Source of the DNA: Vespula vulgaris
Taxonomy: Eukaryota; Arthropoda; Insecta; Hymenoptera; Vespidae
DNA length: 64,000 nt
Assembly (NCBI RefSeq): GCF_905475345.1
Contig: NC_066594.1
Location: forward strand, 6,260,001-6,324,000
Reading direction: 5' to 3'
Made by a program: the position numbers and the translations under genes. Shown here piece after piece: positions 13,027 to 25,440 of the stretch (the stretch's first letter is position 1; each line of letters opens with the position of its first letter). The notes below the pieces were generated by a model. It was given only the letters and a program-made list of their open reading frames with translations. It was not told the DNA's origin and searched no databases.

Positions 13027-16000
13027 GTAAGTCCTCTCACAAAACGCTTTTATTCCAAACTATAATATATACCTGCTTTTCTTCATTTGATCATTTTTTG
13101 TCTCTGTCATTATTTTTAATAATTTATAATATATATATTATAATTTTATATATATATATAATTTATAAAAATAATAATTATATATATAATGTATAAAAAT
13201 TATATATATTATAATTTTTATTAATTTATATATATATATATATAAAATTTGTCACAGCGCGTCGACAAATATAATTAACGCTCTTTATTAACGCATCGTT
13301 AGTTAAACTGCTTTACGTGTCGAACCATGTAACGTACCAGTATGCGTCAATTAGATTTAGATATAGAAGCTTAATGTGTGAAATACGCTTGTCATTAAAC
13401 GTAGATATTAGGTACGTGCTACTACTATATCCATTCGTATACATTCGTGTTCACGATTCATAGATCATTCCGAAATGTTTCATATGGAAGGGATTATACG
13501 TTCGTATATACGCTTGTGTGACTATGTTTAACTCGTATTAGGCACGATCAATCATTCAATAATGTCTGATCGTTGTGTATTATCAAGTTAATCGGTTAAT
13601 TACTAACTATTCAACTTGAAGCTTAATTGCTACTCGTACTTTGTAACATGTTAACGTGTAACGATATCGGGAGAAAAGTTTAACACGCTTCGCGAGTTGA
13701 TCTAATAATAATGGCTTCGGGAAAAAAAGAAAATATGAAAAAAGGAATCGTTAGATGGATATGATGTCGGGTTGTAGAGTAGTAAAAAGAAAAAAAAGAA
13801 GGGAAGAAGGAAGAAGGAGAGAAAATTGAAGAATTGAAAGAAAAAATTGAAAAGAGAGAATTGAAAAGAAAAAGAACAAAGAAAAGAAAGACAAGGAAAC
13901 AGTATCGACGAATGTTAAAACTAACACGTAGGCACATAATCATATTGCATGAGTAACAAATCGGGTGACGGGGCACATTGGCTTGGGTTACAGGCGAGGC
14001 GCCACCCACCGAGTTGACATCAAGCGAGATTAATTCCTCGTACATCATCGTGATAATCATCACTGTTACTGCATCCGCTTGTCTCCTCATTGCCGCGCCC
14101 ATAGTCTTTGCTACATTAAAGTCGAAAAAGAAGGCACACCGTTCTGGTAAATATCATGATAAGATTGTTTTTTTCTTTCTGATTATTTCATAGGGCCGAA
14201 TAACGTGGAAAACCTGCCAGACGTCCTCTTGGAAAGAGGGGACTTTCCAATGAATTATATCTATACGTTCGCAGCAACTTCCGCCATCTTTTTTATCGTT
14301 AATCTCTTCATCATGTTGTGGTACATTGTGCGAAAGCGAAATAAAGCTCGTAAGTTGATAAGACGAGAAAGAAAGGCGGAAAGAGAATTTAAAAAATAAA
14401 GAAAAGAAAAAGAAACGAAGCAAGAGTATTATATTTGACGAAAAGACGAGTGGAGGGGGATGAAAAGTAAAAAAAGGAAAGACCAAAAAAAAGAAAGAAA
14501 AAATATTAAATTTTATCAAAAATAAATAAATAATAATTAAAGACAAAGACACTACGTTGTAAAATATATATAAGATTAACTTGATCGAATATATCTATCC
14601 ATTTACAAACAAACAAACAAACAAACAAACCACACGTTCTAATCTAAACTAATGCAATATCCAATCTAATCGTTATACATAACACGCTTGAACTAATCGC
14701 TCTTTAAACTATTTTGACAGGGTTAAACAAGTCGCAGACAGCTGATATGTATGCACCATCGACCGTCAACGGTGACACTATGACCGGCGAATTAAGTTCC
14801 GTGTCCGATGAGAAGAGCGACGTTAACTTCGACGCTAATGATTACGTGGTCAGTGCCATCAGTCAATATGTTCTTAGTAACAAGTAATATCGGAGGGTAG
14901 GTTTGAGTTCTGTTAACACTTTTTCTTTTCCAAACTCTTTTAGTTTCCCTTGGCTTACGCGTTGCTGCTTTAATATCTTACGTTTCCGTTCCCGACGCAC
15001 GATATTTACAAACTTTACTCGACACTTTCTTAGAACCACCTTCTCCTTCTCCTCCTTTTTCTTCTCTTCTTCCTCTCCCCTCTCCTTTTACTTTCACAAC
15101 CACCACCACCAACTAAATTCTCGTTAAAGTGAAACCCTCTCGCGATGCTTAGAGTACTACCATATTTCTTCCTGACTCGAACTCATACCACTAATGGAAT
15201 TTCGAAAGTAGAAATCTTTTTTATTCTTTATTTTTTTATTCCTTTCTTCACTTCTTTTTTCTTTTTTCTTTTTTCTTCTTCTTTTTCTTTCTTCTTCTTC
15301 TTTTTTTTTTAATTTTTTTCTGTACCGTACACGTACACCACGCGCGTACGCATGTACTTTCATTGATTGGTCCGGCTGATATCGAGACGAACAAATATAA
15401 ATAATTATATTGCGATATTAGCATTCTTCGCGTTCTATATATTATACGTAACAATCGATAGAGTCTAATTAATTATAGATCTCTCGTGGTTAACGACACA
15501 AAGCGGTAAATCTCTCTCACTCTCTCTCTCTCTCTCTCTCTTTAGACGATATTGTGGACCGAAGAGAGGGAGGATGAGCGGGTGAAGAAACAAAGTTCAA
15601 AAAAAGAAAGAAAGAAAACGGAAAAGAAAAAAGAAAAAAAAAAGAAAAAGAAATTGAAAAAAAGGAAAAGGTTGATTTAGAATGCACATAATGCATCGTA
15701 GAAACAATGCGCTTGAAAATGTGAGCTCTCCCGGAAAAGAAGCAAAAGAAAAAGAAAAAGGAAGGAAAACAGGAAAAAAAAACAAAACAAAAAAATACCG
15801 AGATAATACGTCCACAGTATGTTCTCTCGTCACGCGACGAGAGAAGCCGCAGTGTTATCATTGTCCTCTCTTCTGATTTGCGCGTTCGCTTTTTACGAGA
15901 ATACGCATATCAGATTCCATATCCAATATTTTTTCTAGCTTTTTAGCATTATTTTTTTCCAGCTTTTTCCTTTATCTTTTCTTTTTTTTTTTTAACTTGT

Positions 16001-17280
16001 CTTTTTTTTTGTTTTCTTTCTCCTCGTCCCTTTTCGACATAATGCACAGTATCAATCCGAACCTCTTGTTTCGACGCTGTAGCAAAATAACAGCCCTCTT
16101 TTTATATCAACCTTCGTTTAATGATAAGACTTGGTATGCTTTGGGGAAAGAGATCGCTGTTTCTACACTTTGTAGAATGGGTAGAATACGACCGATAGGA
16201 ACGAAAAGAAAAAACAAAAAAAAATAATATATACATATATCGTGGTGTATCAGAATGATAACAATGTCTCGATCAGAAGTTTTTACATTCGAAAACCTTT
16301 CGAAACGTCAGAGAAAAAAGAAAGAAAGAGAGAGAGAGAGAGAATTAAAAAAAAAAAGAAGGTAAAAGAGAGACGAAAAGAATCGTGCTGATACACCGCG
16401 TGATTAAGAAAAAAATAACAAATTTGTTACGAATACTGCGTAACAAAAATATGGGTATGCATTATAATCGTAAGAATACTTTTTTTTTTGATCACCTTTT
16501 TACAAATACTAACCGTCTGATTCGTTCTTTCCTTTTCTTTTTTTTTTCTTTTTTTTTTCTCCCCTCTCTCTTCCTTTTTTTTCTTCTTTTCTTTTTACAT
16601 CTGCACCATACCAGGACGAGGGACGAAAAACTGCAGCTAGTACATATTTAATCGATCAAACTATGCAGGATTTCGGAAAGGGTAGTTTAGAGATGCAGGT
16701 ACATCATCAAGGAACTCTCGGTCGTCGAGGTAACCACGTGCCAGTTATGAGTATGGATTCACCACCACAAAGAACTACAGCCAGTGGGACACTCTCGGGT
16801 GCGTCATCTACAACTGCTACTCGTCTCGACACTCTGCATAGGTGCTAAAACCTCTCAAGTTTATCCGCTCTTGGTGTCTTCTCGTATCCGCTGGTCAGAC
16901 TTATCCGACAACTTTCTCGACTTTCTCTGTATCGACATTTTCAATCGCACAACGTTAGAAATACATCATGAATCAACGACAATCGCGATTAGGTATAACA
17001 TTTTCTTAATGTCGTCAGTGAGAGTCTGGCCAGGTTGTACCTTCCTTATTTTTCCCCTCATAAATATGGATTTCATCTATGATCTACGATAATTAATTTA
17101 GTGTTCATGCACAGTTACTTATCGCATTATTTGAATATCGATTTACATATAGATATATATATATATATATATACATATATCCTTCATTTTGTCGAAAGGC
17201 ATATTACGCGTTTTTCATCATCTCATACGTTCGCATGAAAAATATTCGAGCAGCTTGCTTAAATTATTATGTAGTTTCTC

Positions 17281-17354
<74 letters not shown>

Positions 17355-17627
17355 ATTTTTATTGTTATTGTTATCCACGTAAACGATTCAGATTTTGATC
17401 GTCGTTATACATGCTCGTGCATTAGACGTATGACGTAGAAAATGAAGAAGAGAAGGAATGATAGAAGGAAAAAAAGGAAAATAAAAAAAAAAGAAAAAAC
17501 AAAAGGATAGAGAAATAGAGATAGTATATAGATAAAAGAAGAGAAATGACAATAGAGAGGAGGCACGCGAGTCGACATATGCTTGCGAGGTTTTTTTGTT
17601 CTTCTGCATGCGTTCGTTCGTACATGC

Positions 17628-17675
<48 letters not shown>

Positions 17676-18012
17676 TTATATATCAATGCATCGTACGACA
17701 TAAAAAGGCAGAACGAGGAACGCATAAGGCACGCACCTTGGCAGAGCGTCATTTATTATAGAAATTCTGATCGCTTGGCCCAGCTTAATCATATGAATGA
17801 ATACCCTTCCCATCACCCCCCCCCAAAAAAAAAAAACAAACAAACAAACAAACACCTGATCTGATTGCCCTTGTTTGCTTCCATACAACATACATACATC
17901 GTTCACTTTAAACGCATACATCGATCAACCCTGACCCCAGATCATCAAGCTTCAGCGATCATCGATCCCAATATTTTCCTAAACATTAGAGAAAAAAAAA
18001 AGAATTACCCCA

Positions 18013-18049
<37 letters not shown>

Positions 18050-18543
18050 CTCCCCGATTGGATCTTCTAAAATCTTTCGTCAAACCTTACTATATCTATC
18101 ATTTAAATATTACAGTTTCGAAGTCGAGTTACATCGGGAATCCAAGTCCTGCGCCGCCCAACGACGTAAGCTTCTACAGTGTGGAAATGGACAACGGCCG
18201 TTATATGGGATATGAGCCGAACTCGAGCCCGGCACCGACAATGGGCGATCCGGGCTCGGGCAATTATTACCCTACCATGCCAACCACGGGACACACGGGG
18301 CAACATGCGAGCGCTGGTGGAACGGGTACGTTGACGCGTACCAGAACTCTACCACGTCCTGTACCACCCCCGGATGTTACCGTGATGACGGCGGGTACCA
18401 AATCACTGATACCACCCTCCGTACCACCGCCACCGGCTACGTTTGCACGTGCGAACACCAACGGTGCACACAATCATGGTCACCCACTCTCAACGTTCAC
18501 ACCGACGCCGGCCTATTCCGACATTGACGGCCATCTTGTCTGA
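5049..18543 (+). CDS. sns: Sticks-and-stones (nephrin-like Ig adhesion receptor), 3' part
   Basis: Exons, each joined by matching phases: 5049-5270, 6461-6640, 7561-7851, 8395-8694, 10213-10349, 10456-10609, 10788-11090, 11281-11556, 11746-12036, 12165-12343, 12606-13026, 13994-14146 and/or 14194-14349, 14721-14848, 16615-16729, 18116-18543. The product is a type I membrane adhesion protein: eight Ig domains in the window (Ig2 to Ig9), one fibronectin III domain, a transmembrane helix and a cytoplasmic tail. Domain order and diagnostic stretches match Drosophila Sns and vertebrate nephrin, for example GPTEAKAGEQVVITC, SSSSNPAAEMSWWKGG, MYAPSTV and KTAASTYLIDQ. In flies Sns on fusion-competent myoblasts binds Duf/Kirre on founder cells and also forms the nephrocyte diaphragm. 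The paralogue hibris is the main alternative. The signal peptide and Ig1 are upstream of the window, so the gene is partial here. Confidence 0.92.
5271..6460 (+). other. sns intron, AT-rich with G-rich patch
   Basis: This intron holds an 18-base near-exact tandem repeat of ATCGGTGAGATTCGA around 5542-5580, followed by a GGTGGTGGGTGGTG patch near 5586-5600. The rest is AT-rich. The other sns introns longer than 300 bases (6641-7560, 7852-8394, 8695-10212 and 13027-13993) show no coding pattern. Complex non-repetitive stretches at 8880-9420, 10080-10200 and 13250-13680 could hold enhancers but carry no motif I can name with confidence. Confidence 0.5.
13994..14146 (+). CDS. sns: sns transmembrane exon A
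   Basis: A 153-base exon, phase 1 at both ends, acceptor GTTACAG and donor TCTG/GTAAAT. It encodes REAPPTELTSS followed by a hydrophobic helix (YIIVIIITVTASACLLIAAP) and a basic stop-transfer cluster KSKKKAHRS. It joins in frame to the FN3 exon ending at 13026, as in fly Sns, where an EAPP-type stretch follows the FN3 domain. It is followed after only 47 bases by a second transmembrane exon of the same phase. If that short gap is not removed, translation runs 15 residues to a TAG overlapping the acceptor, which would give a membrane-anchored receptor without a signalling tail. Confidence 0.88.
14194..14349 (+). CDS. sns: sns transmembrane exon B
   Basis: A 156-base exon, phase 1 at both ends, acceptor TTTCATAG and near-perfect donor CTC/GTAAGT. 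It encodes an acidic juxtamembrane segment (NVENLPDVLLERGDFP), a hydrophobic helix (YTFAATSAIFFIVNLFIMLW) and a basic cluster VRKRNKAR. It can join in frame either after exon A or directly after the FN3 exon, and leads in frame into the tail exon at 14721. Both transmembrane exons in one mRNA would place the C-terminus outside the cell, so alternative use is the simpler reading. Confidence 0.85.
14721..14848 (+). CDS. sns: sns cytoplasmic tail exon 1
   Basis: The acceptor TTTTGACAG is followed by phase 1 coding for LNKSQTADMYAPSTVNGDTM and then a serine- and acid-rich stretch GELSSVSDEKSDV. This matches the conserved cytoplasmic MYAPS...SSVSEKS region of fly Sns. The donor is taken as TACGTG/GTCAGT at 14848 because it joins in phase 0 to the next exon and gives DYV-DEGRKTAAS, parallel to the fly tail. 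If the donor is not used, the frame continues 12 more residues to a TAA at 14885-14887, which could be a shorter isoform. Confidence 0.8.
14849..16614 (+). other. sns intron within the tail region
   Basis: This intron is pyrimidine-rich at 15040-15310 and purine-rich at 15590-15790, with (CT)n at 15513-15541. No exon-like segment is visible. Open frames here are repetitive sequence in disguise (poly-Phe/Ser or poly-Lys). Confidence 0.55.
16615..16729 (+). CDS. sns: sns cytoplasmic tail exon 2, with longer readthrough form
   Basis: The exon begins after ACCAG at 16615 in phase 0 and encodes DEGRKTAASTYLIDQTMQDF, matching the fly sequence KKAASTYLVDQ. The donor CGAG/GTAACC at 16729 leaves one base and joins with phase 1 to the exon at 18116, restoring a valine codon. 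The open frame does not end at this donor. It continues to a TAA at 16846-16848 and encodes 39 more residues rich in Ser, Thr and Pro (MDSPPQRTTASGTL) with coding-like GC content, so a second C-terminus is plausible. Confidence 0.8.
16730..18115 (+). other. sns last intron, repeats
   Basis: The first 119 bases may be coding in the alternative readthrough form. The remainder contains (TA)n near 17153-17170, a pure (ATT)n tract at 17282-17351, a purine-rich stretch at 17440-17550, (TA)n at 17633-17672 and a (CT)n tract at 18020-18042 that leads into the acceptor at 18115. Confidence 0.6.
18116..18543 (+). CDS. sns: sns last coding exon, Pro-rich cytoplasmic tail
   Basis: The acceptor is ATATTACAG. 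The frame VSKSSYIGNPSPAPPNDV aligns with the fly tail segment SKGVYIPSPSPAPPPDGSYY. The exon goes on through YSVEMDNGRYMGYEPNSSP and proline stretches (RPVPPPDV, PPSVPPPPATF) to the end PTPAYSDIDGHLV and TGA at 18541-18543. Tyrosines in SSYIG, FYSVE, RYMGY and AYSDI could be phosphorylation sites for adaptor binding, and the PxxP runs could be SH3 ligands. That is known for nephrin-family tails and is inferred here. GC content is clearly above the flanks. Confidence 0.88.
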
Positions 18544-18569
18544 GGCTCACCGATATTCGGCCCAAGCTC

Positions 18570-18596
18570 GGTACGTGGTAAATACCGTGCCGTACC
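18570..18596 (+). other. Hairpin in sns 3' UTR
   Basis: GGTACG (18570-18575) and CGTACC (18591-18596) are perfect complements, with an inner GGTA/TACC pair around the loop AA. This gives a compact stem of about ten pairs with an internal loop. It lies 26 bases after the sns stop codon in a GC-rich patch, so it would be a structured 3' UTR element if transcribed. Confidence 0.45.
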
Positions 18597-18659
18597 TAGG
18601 GACGAAACAAGTTTGCCCGTAACCGAGAGAAGCACGCGACTTTAGGCACGGGCCTAAGA

Positions 18660-18665
18660 AATAAA
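18660..18665 (+). terminator. Possible sns polyadenylation signal
   Basis: AATAAA occurs 117 bases after the stop codon, at the end of the GC-rich 3' UTR patch. Further AATAAA sites occur downstream (for example near 19067), so longer 3' UTRs are possible. Placement by motif only. Confidence 0.35.
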
Positions 18666-18752
18666 TTTCGTAAAGAGGAACTTATCGTCTGAACCTATTA
18701 ACGACGTTGATAACGAAACGTCGATTACATCGTTTATATCGAAGCAATGGAT

Positions 18753-18787
18753 GATTACTACTACTACTACTACTACTACTACTATTA

Positions 18788-18818
<31 letters not shown>

Positions 18819-18906
18819 CACCTACTACTACACTACTACTACTATTACTACTACTACCTACTACTACTACTACTACTACTACTACCTACTACTACTATTA
18901 CTACTA
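18753..18906. repeat. (TAC)n microsatellite, imperfect
   Basis: About 150 bases of ACT/TAC trinucleotide with interruptions. It lies about 210 bases after the sns stop and could be within its 3' UTR. Confidence 0.9.
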
Positions 18907-20705
18907 CATTGCTTCTACTCGCGTGTTACTTTCCTACGTTTACTCGATAGTGCGCGATCGGACAAAGTTTTGCCTGCTACGGCAAAAAAATCGTTATTTG
19001 ATAATGACAGGAATCATTTAATTGCAACTGATCGAGAAGTGCGGCATATTCATTTCGGTGGTTATTAATAAAAATATGTGGCTTACGTGTGTAAATAATG
19101 ATGGTTGGTTGGGCGTAGGAAAACTTTTCGGATCGTGGAAACCCGAAAACGATTATTGTCTTCGAGTATCAATATGTTACAATATGACGAAGACAATTGT
19201 TCGTGATACTATTTGCGTGGACGATTAGATGTAGTTGCATTTGCATATCATAAAAATCGTTCGTGCTTTAATCGTCGATATCATCGAACTAGCCGGAGTC
19301 GTCGATCGTTACCGAGAAACTGGCATCCTGGACACTTTGTATGTGTGTATACGTGTGCGTGTGTGCTTGTACGTACGTATGTGTATGTGGTATGTTTATT
19401 TGCGTGTATGCGTGTGTTCGACATGCTAATATGGATTCTTTATCTTCTCCGAGTGTAGTGATAGAAGAAGAAAAAAAAATAATAAAAAAAGAAACTTACT
19501 CGATTCGATCTCGACGATCGCTTACGTCACAATCTAACGATCGTCGATATCGATCTTGAGTTTACTCATGAAAGAATTTTATAGTATATTTACGTTCGAT
19601 GATGCAACGTAATCGGGAGAACTCTTTTTTTCTTTTTTCTTTTCTTTTTTTGCCTGGCTGGCTACTGTAAGAGAAAGGAAGGAAGGAAAGAAAAAAAGAA
19701 AAAAAGAAAGAGAAAGAAATTAGTTAAGGCGGCAACGTCATTTTCAAAATCGATCAATCGTGTATACGTAAACAAATCAAGGATAAAAAAAAATAGTTTT
19801 TCTTCATCGATTTTTGACGAAGATCGGCCTATTTTTTGCACGTATGGGTATCTTGAGACTCGTCATCTGAGATTCCCTAGCCCCCACCCCACCCCACCCC
19901 ACCAACACCCCACCAACACCTCTGCCCACCCACATTCCTCTTTTTCTTCCGTTTTTTTTTTCTTTTTTCTTTTCTTTAGTATACGATTCTCTCGAAGAGA
20001 GATGTATCAATGCAAACACGAAGGAATAAAGAGAAAGTATCCGTTCGATTTTTTTCTATGGTATCACCATAGAAATTGATGTATCTTATTTTTTACGATC
20101 TGTCCGTTTATAGATATGTTTACGCGTATCTGTCAGAAAGAAAAAAGAAAATAGCTATCAAAGTCTATCGTTAAATCTAAAATCTGTTTATCGAAAATAT
20201 TCTATAATTGAAATACATTGAAAATAATTAAGACTGATCGTAAAAACAGATCGAGATCTTTTTTTTTCATTTGAATGAAGTATACTATATTTATATCGAA
20301 CTTGCATTATGATGTGTAATTGCTACGACGATACGCTTGTATGTATGTGTTTATGTATGTATATATATATGTATGTATACATACATAAATGCATGCATAC
20401 TTGCATGGAAAAGCAAAAAAAAAAAGAAAGAAAAAAGAAAAAGAAAACATAGAAAAAAGCAAGAGAGCAATGAACTTAGAAGATTCGACTAATTAATTAA
20501 ATACATAATAATCAACGATATTACATTTTTACATGGTTAGTTAATTTTAAATTACGTTCTTTTTATTTATTACCTTTGCACACATACATACACACAAACA
20601 TATACATACACCCCCCACCCTTCGTCCCTTGACGATAAGTATGTACGTATGTAGCTAGTGAATTTCAATTTGCATAGGTATATATTATTTTATAGCTCTT
20701 TTAAG

Positions 20706-20748
<43 letters not shown>

Positions 20749-21538
20749 CATTATTATTATTATTATTATATCACACATCGCACCACATGTCTCTCATTAA
20801 TTAGTTTACAATAGATTGAATTAATTATTAATTCAAAGTCGTTTTATAAGTAAGGAGAAACAGAACGGTCTTCACTGCCGATCCTGAAGTCAATATACAA
20901 AATATACATTATACATACATATTACCATAAATTATACATACATACATATGTATGTATATAAATAATTTCACGATTATCTCTCGACAGTATCTTGTAAATT
21001 ATTTCGCTTTTTTATTTTTTCTATTAAACGAAACATGTAACTTTTGAAAAAGAAAAATATTTGATATCTGTCGTAATATGTATGTATGTTAAATACGTTG
21101 TAGATTCTATTAATATTATTATTAATATTATTATTAATATTATTATAATAATAATAATTATTATTATTATTATTGTTATTATTAGAACGACCACCATCGA
21201 TCGTTCTCGTTCGATCGTCTCGCTTATCGAAAGCCAGAAAGGAAGAAATAACAGGGAGAAACAAAAAAAGAAAATAAAAAAAAAAAGAAAGGATAATAAA
21301 AAGGAAAAGTAACGATGAGTATAACGCTTTTGAAAGTGTTTCAAACGAGTAGGAGTGTTTTGCGTTGCTGACGCGTGTTTAACCGTGACCGAACTGCGAG
21401 AACGAGTCGTATTCCGAAGTAATACCATTTTAGGAGGAAGCAATTGCGATAGTAAAAGAAAAAAAGAAAAAAAAGGAAACGTTCGAATAAGATGGAAGAA
21501 GTAGTAGTCGAAAGAGAGATAGATATATGGATAGTAAC

Positions 21539-21581
<43 letters not shown>

Positions 21582-23131
21582 CGATCGAAAGCGCGTCGAC
21601 GTTTTAAAAGGCATTTGAGAAATGGTGGCATTTGCCATGGGGAATACATATATGGAACGATGCCGGAGGATTTTATTGGACACAAAACGTTTCATAAATT
21701 TAGTGACTGTAAGAGGTTTACGCGGGCTTTCGAATCATAATCGCCGTTCCTCTGACTGCCTGTAACAGATAAAAGGCTGAATCCTCCCCTACCCACCTAC
21801 CTACCTACCTATCTATCTAACAACCTACCCCTTTCTTGTTGCCCTCTTCACCGTTTCCCTTACTCAAGTTTCCCTCCCCACTTCAAGTCTCTTCCTCTTA
21901 TACATTTAACCTCCTTTCCTATCACCCTTCCTCTATTTCCTACTCTCACCCTCACGGCCCTGGCTCACCCTCATTCCCACCCTCACTCACCCTCACCTAC
22001 CCTCACCCACCACTCCCTTTAACTCGTGAAAATATTTTCTCGCATTTTGCTCTCGTCGATATAATAAAAACGAGTAGGGATAAAGAACAAAAGACGAAAA
22101 TGGACCGGTGGGTGGTGGAGTGAGGTGGGAAAGGGGTAGTAAAATATGGATATGGCGTCGAGTGATGATCGTCTTCGACATAGTGATATCTTTGAAAAAA
22201 GACAATAGTGTAATAATGTTTATTTAGTTGGTATATGATAATGCGAGTTTAGTTTAAGTAATTATTGATTGATGAGAGAGGAAAAGGGAAAGGGGGAGGA
22301 TGTGAGTGGAAAAGGAAGGAAATAAAGAAAAATAGAAAGAAAAAGAAGAATAGAGAGAGAACAAAAATGAAAGAAAATCGAACGATGGATAAAGTTTACT
22401 CTTTGTGTAATGATGATATATAGATATATATATATATGGCGATTTTTTATTTTTATTATTTTTTTTCTGAAAAGAAAAAAGCGAACGTTCCAATCCTCTA
22501 TTATTGCGAATATATCGTACATATGTATGTATTATTAGCTCGCGTGTCGCGCGACTAAACTGTTTAATATAATATACATACATATATTAATATTATATCT
22601 ATATTATATTTTTGCATTTATTTCGATTAAAATATTTGTTATTTGATCTTGTATGTAAATATAATGGGAATAATCCTTTATGATGTTTAAAAAACGCGCG
22701 CACGCACATGCACACGTACACAAACACATACATACATACATACACATACAGGTACCTGCACAAATATATGCAGATACACGTACACAGATAGACAGACAGA
22801 CAGATGGACAAAAGAGATACACAAGCAGATAATACTCAAAACGTAATTCAAAATGGATCATATGAGGGTCTCATTATACCTAGGCTGTAATGATGGTACG
22901 ATATACATACATACATAAATAGGTCATAATGTGATAGGTTACGCGTATATTAGAATGAAAATAAACGAGGGAAAAATAAATGGAAAAATAAAGAAAAAGA
23001 AGAAAAAAAGAGAGAAATAAAAGAATATTCGGATTATATTGGATAAAATTAAAGACAAAGCGCGTTTTCCCGTTCATGTTGAAACCCTAAGATGAAAAAA
23101 GAGAGAGAGAGAAACAGACAGATAGAGAAAA

Positions 23132-23168
<37 letters not shown>

Positions 23169-24321
23169 GAAAGAGAAAGAAAGAAAGAGTAGTCGATATA
23201 CATATATTTTTGAGAGATAAAAAAAAAGAAAAAAAAAACAAAGAAAAAAGAAGACAAGAGAGGAGGAGCGATAAAAAACTCAATACGTTTGGCCTATTAT
23301 AAGAGTATTATAAATTCATGCAACGCACAATGAATAATCGATGGTAAAGTACTCAATGAAATGAAATACAAACAGAAACGATATTTTTTCCTTTCTTTTT
23401 CTTTTTTTTTTTGTTCTTTTTTCTTTTCGAGTTTACTTTTCTTTCACAATAATTTTCTCCTGAAAAAAAAAAAAAAAAAAAAAAGAAAGAAAGAAAAAAA
23501 GAGAGAAATGAATTAATGCGAGTAACACCTTATTGAAAAACGTGACCTCATTTTTTTTCATCGTTAACGCGTTGTAAACGTTCGAGAGAAAAAGAAATAA
23601 AAAGGTTCGTGTATTATACGCACGCTACGATTGTATTACGAAACACGAAATGAAAATGAAAAGGAAAATTTATTTCGAAAAAATCTTTTTCTGTTCCTTT
23701 GATTTCGTTCGTGTGCGCGATGATGTCATTGAATTGTCATTGAAAATCGTACAATCGCGAGGGAAAAGAATTTGCGAAGTAATTATTTCTTTTCATTTAA
23801 ATGTGTAAGAGAAAAGAAAGAAAAAGAATAATAATTCGAAGGAAGAATTCATTTCATAAAAGAAAAACGAGAGTTTAATTATTTTTATTTTACGAAACGC
23901 GCGTTATTATTACAAATATACATACATACATACATACATACATACATACATTCATAACATATATGTGTATATATATATGGAGTTACTTTACACAACGAGC
24001 TCTTGTGCGTTCCATGTTAAAAAATCGTTTGAAAGTTTAACAAAAATAATGTTTCCGTATATGTAGCGTATTGCGCATTGTTATATTTACATGCAACGCG
24101 GTTAATTTGTTAACGTTAAATTCTACAAGCTTTGAAAAGAGGAGAGAAAGAAGAAGAGAAAAAAGAAACGAACAAAAAAAAAAATAAAACAAAAAGTGAG
24201 AGAAAAGAAAAGAAAAAAAATGTGTGTTGTTGAACGTATGCGCTGTATGCGATAGAAGAGCCGTCGAATATCGGCTTAGACTGATGATATTAAAAAAATT
24301 CTCACACGTATTGCGCTCAAT

Positions 24322-24322
<1 letters not shown>

Positions 24323-24390
<68 letters not shown>
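24323..24390. repeat. (GA)n microsatellite, about 33 units
   Basis: A nearly pure AG dinucleotide run with strict purine/pyrimidine strand asymmetry. Such mirror repeats can adopt H-DNA and bind GAGA-type factors. Confidence 0.9.
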
Positions 24391-24394
<4 letters not shown>

Positions 24395-25404
24395 TTTGTG
24401 CATGTAATTAAAAGGTTCTATTTACATATACATGTTTTATATTTGTAATTAAACGAAGCGACGAGAGAAAGAGAGAAAGAGAAAAAGAGAAAGAGAAAGG
24501 GAGAGAGGAAAAAAAAAAGGAATAATCATCTATACTTAAAACGTATTACCTGAAGAGTTATTAGACTATGTAATCTCCAAAGTATTTGCTCATCAAAGTG
24601 CTAGGCATGTTAGACGGACCGTTAATTCGTCCAAAATGGTACCTTGGAGATGGACATACCCACCATCTAACACGTATATTATGTGTATGTATATATATAT
24701 ATGCGATATGTGTATATATATATATGTGTGTACACATATATACGATATTTGATATTTTACATAATAATAATAATAATAATAATTCGTAATTTTGTTGATT
24801 AATCTAAGACATAGTCAATCCTAATTATACAATCATCGAGATAACGCGGAAGGATAAGGTAAATAAATTGATCGTGTTTTAACATTTGTATATATTGTAC
24901 ATAGCGCTTAGATAGTTATGAAAATAAAATATGTAAACATAATGAATTATATCAAAAATAATGACAGAAGAAGGAGAAGGATGATGGAGGAGAGAATGAA
25001 AGAGGAATGATTCGCGCGAACGTGATTATCTGTATTATTTGATAAAAGCATTACATTTATTATATATAAGATAACCCGTTGACTTGGAGTAGAAAAAAAG
25101 AAAAAAAGAAAATAAATAAAACATATACGTATATACATGTATACATGCATACATACATACATACATACATACGTACATACATACATACATACATATATGC
25201 ATACGTATATGAATATTTATTAAGAAGATACAGAAAAACGAAGATTCAATCGAATCTTTTATTTTTTGTTTTCGATTTATCAATCTATTTATACAACCTA
25301 CTTCTTTTTCTATCACTTTAACGAACGAACGCGAAAACAATTTTTCTTTACCGATAAAAACGTTCGCTCGAGTATAACGACAGGAAAAAGAAAAACAAGA
25401 AAGC

Positions 25405-25440
<36 letters not shown>

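Noticed and set aside
18747..19068. Overlapping frames rich in Tyr or Thr after the sns stop
   Set aside because: They are two reading frames of the (TAC)n repeat.
24568..24665. Imperfect inverted repeat (CTCCAA ... TTGGAG) that could be a microRNA-like hairpin
   Set aside because: The stem is short with large unpaired regions and no known microRNA sequence is present.
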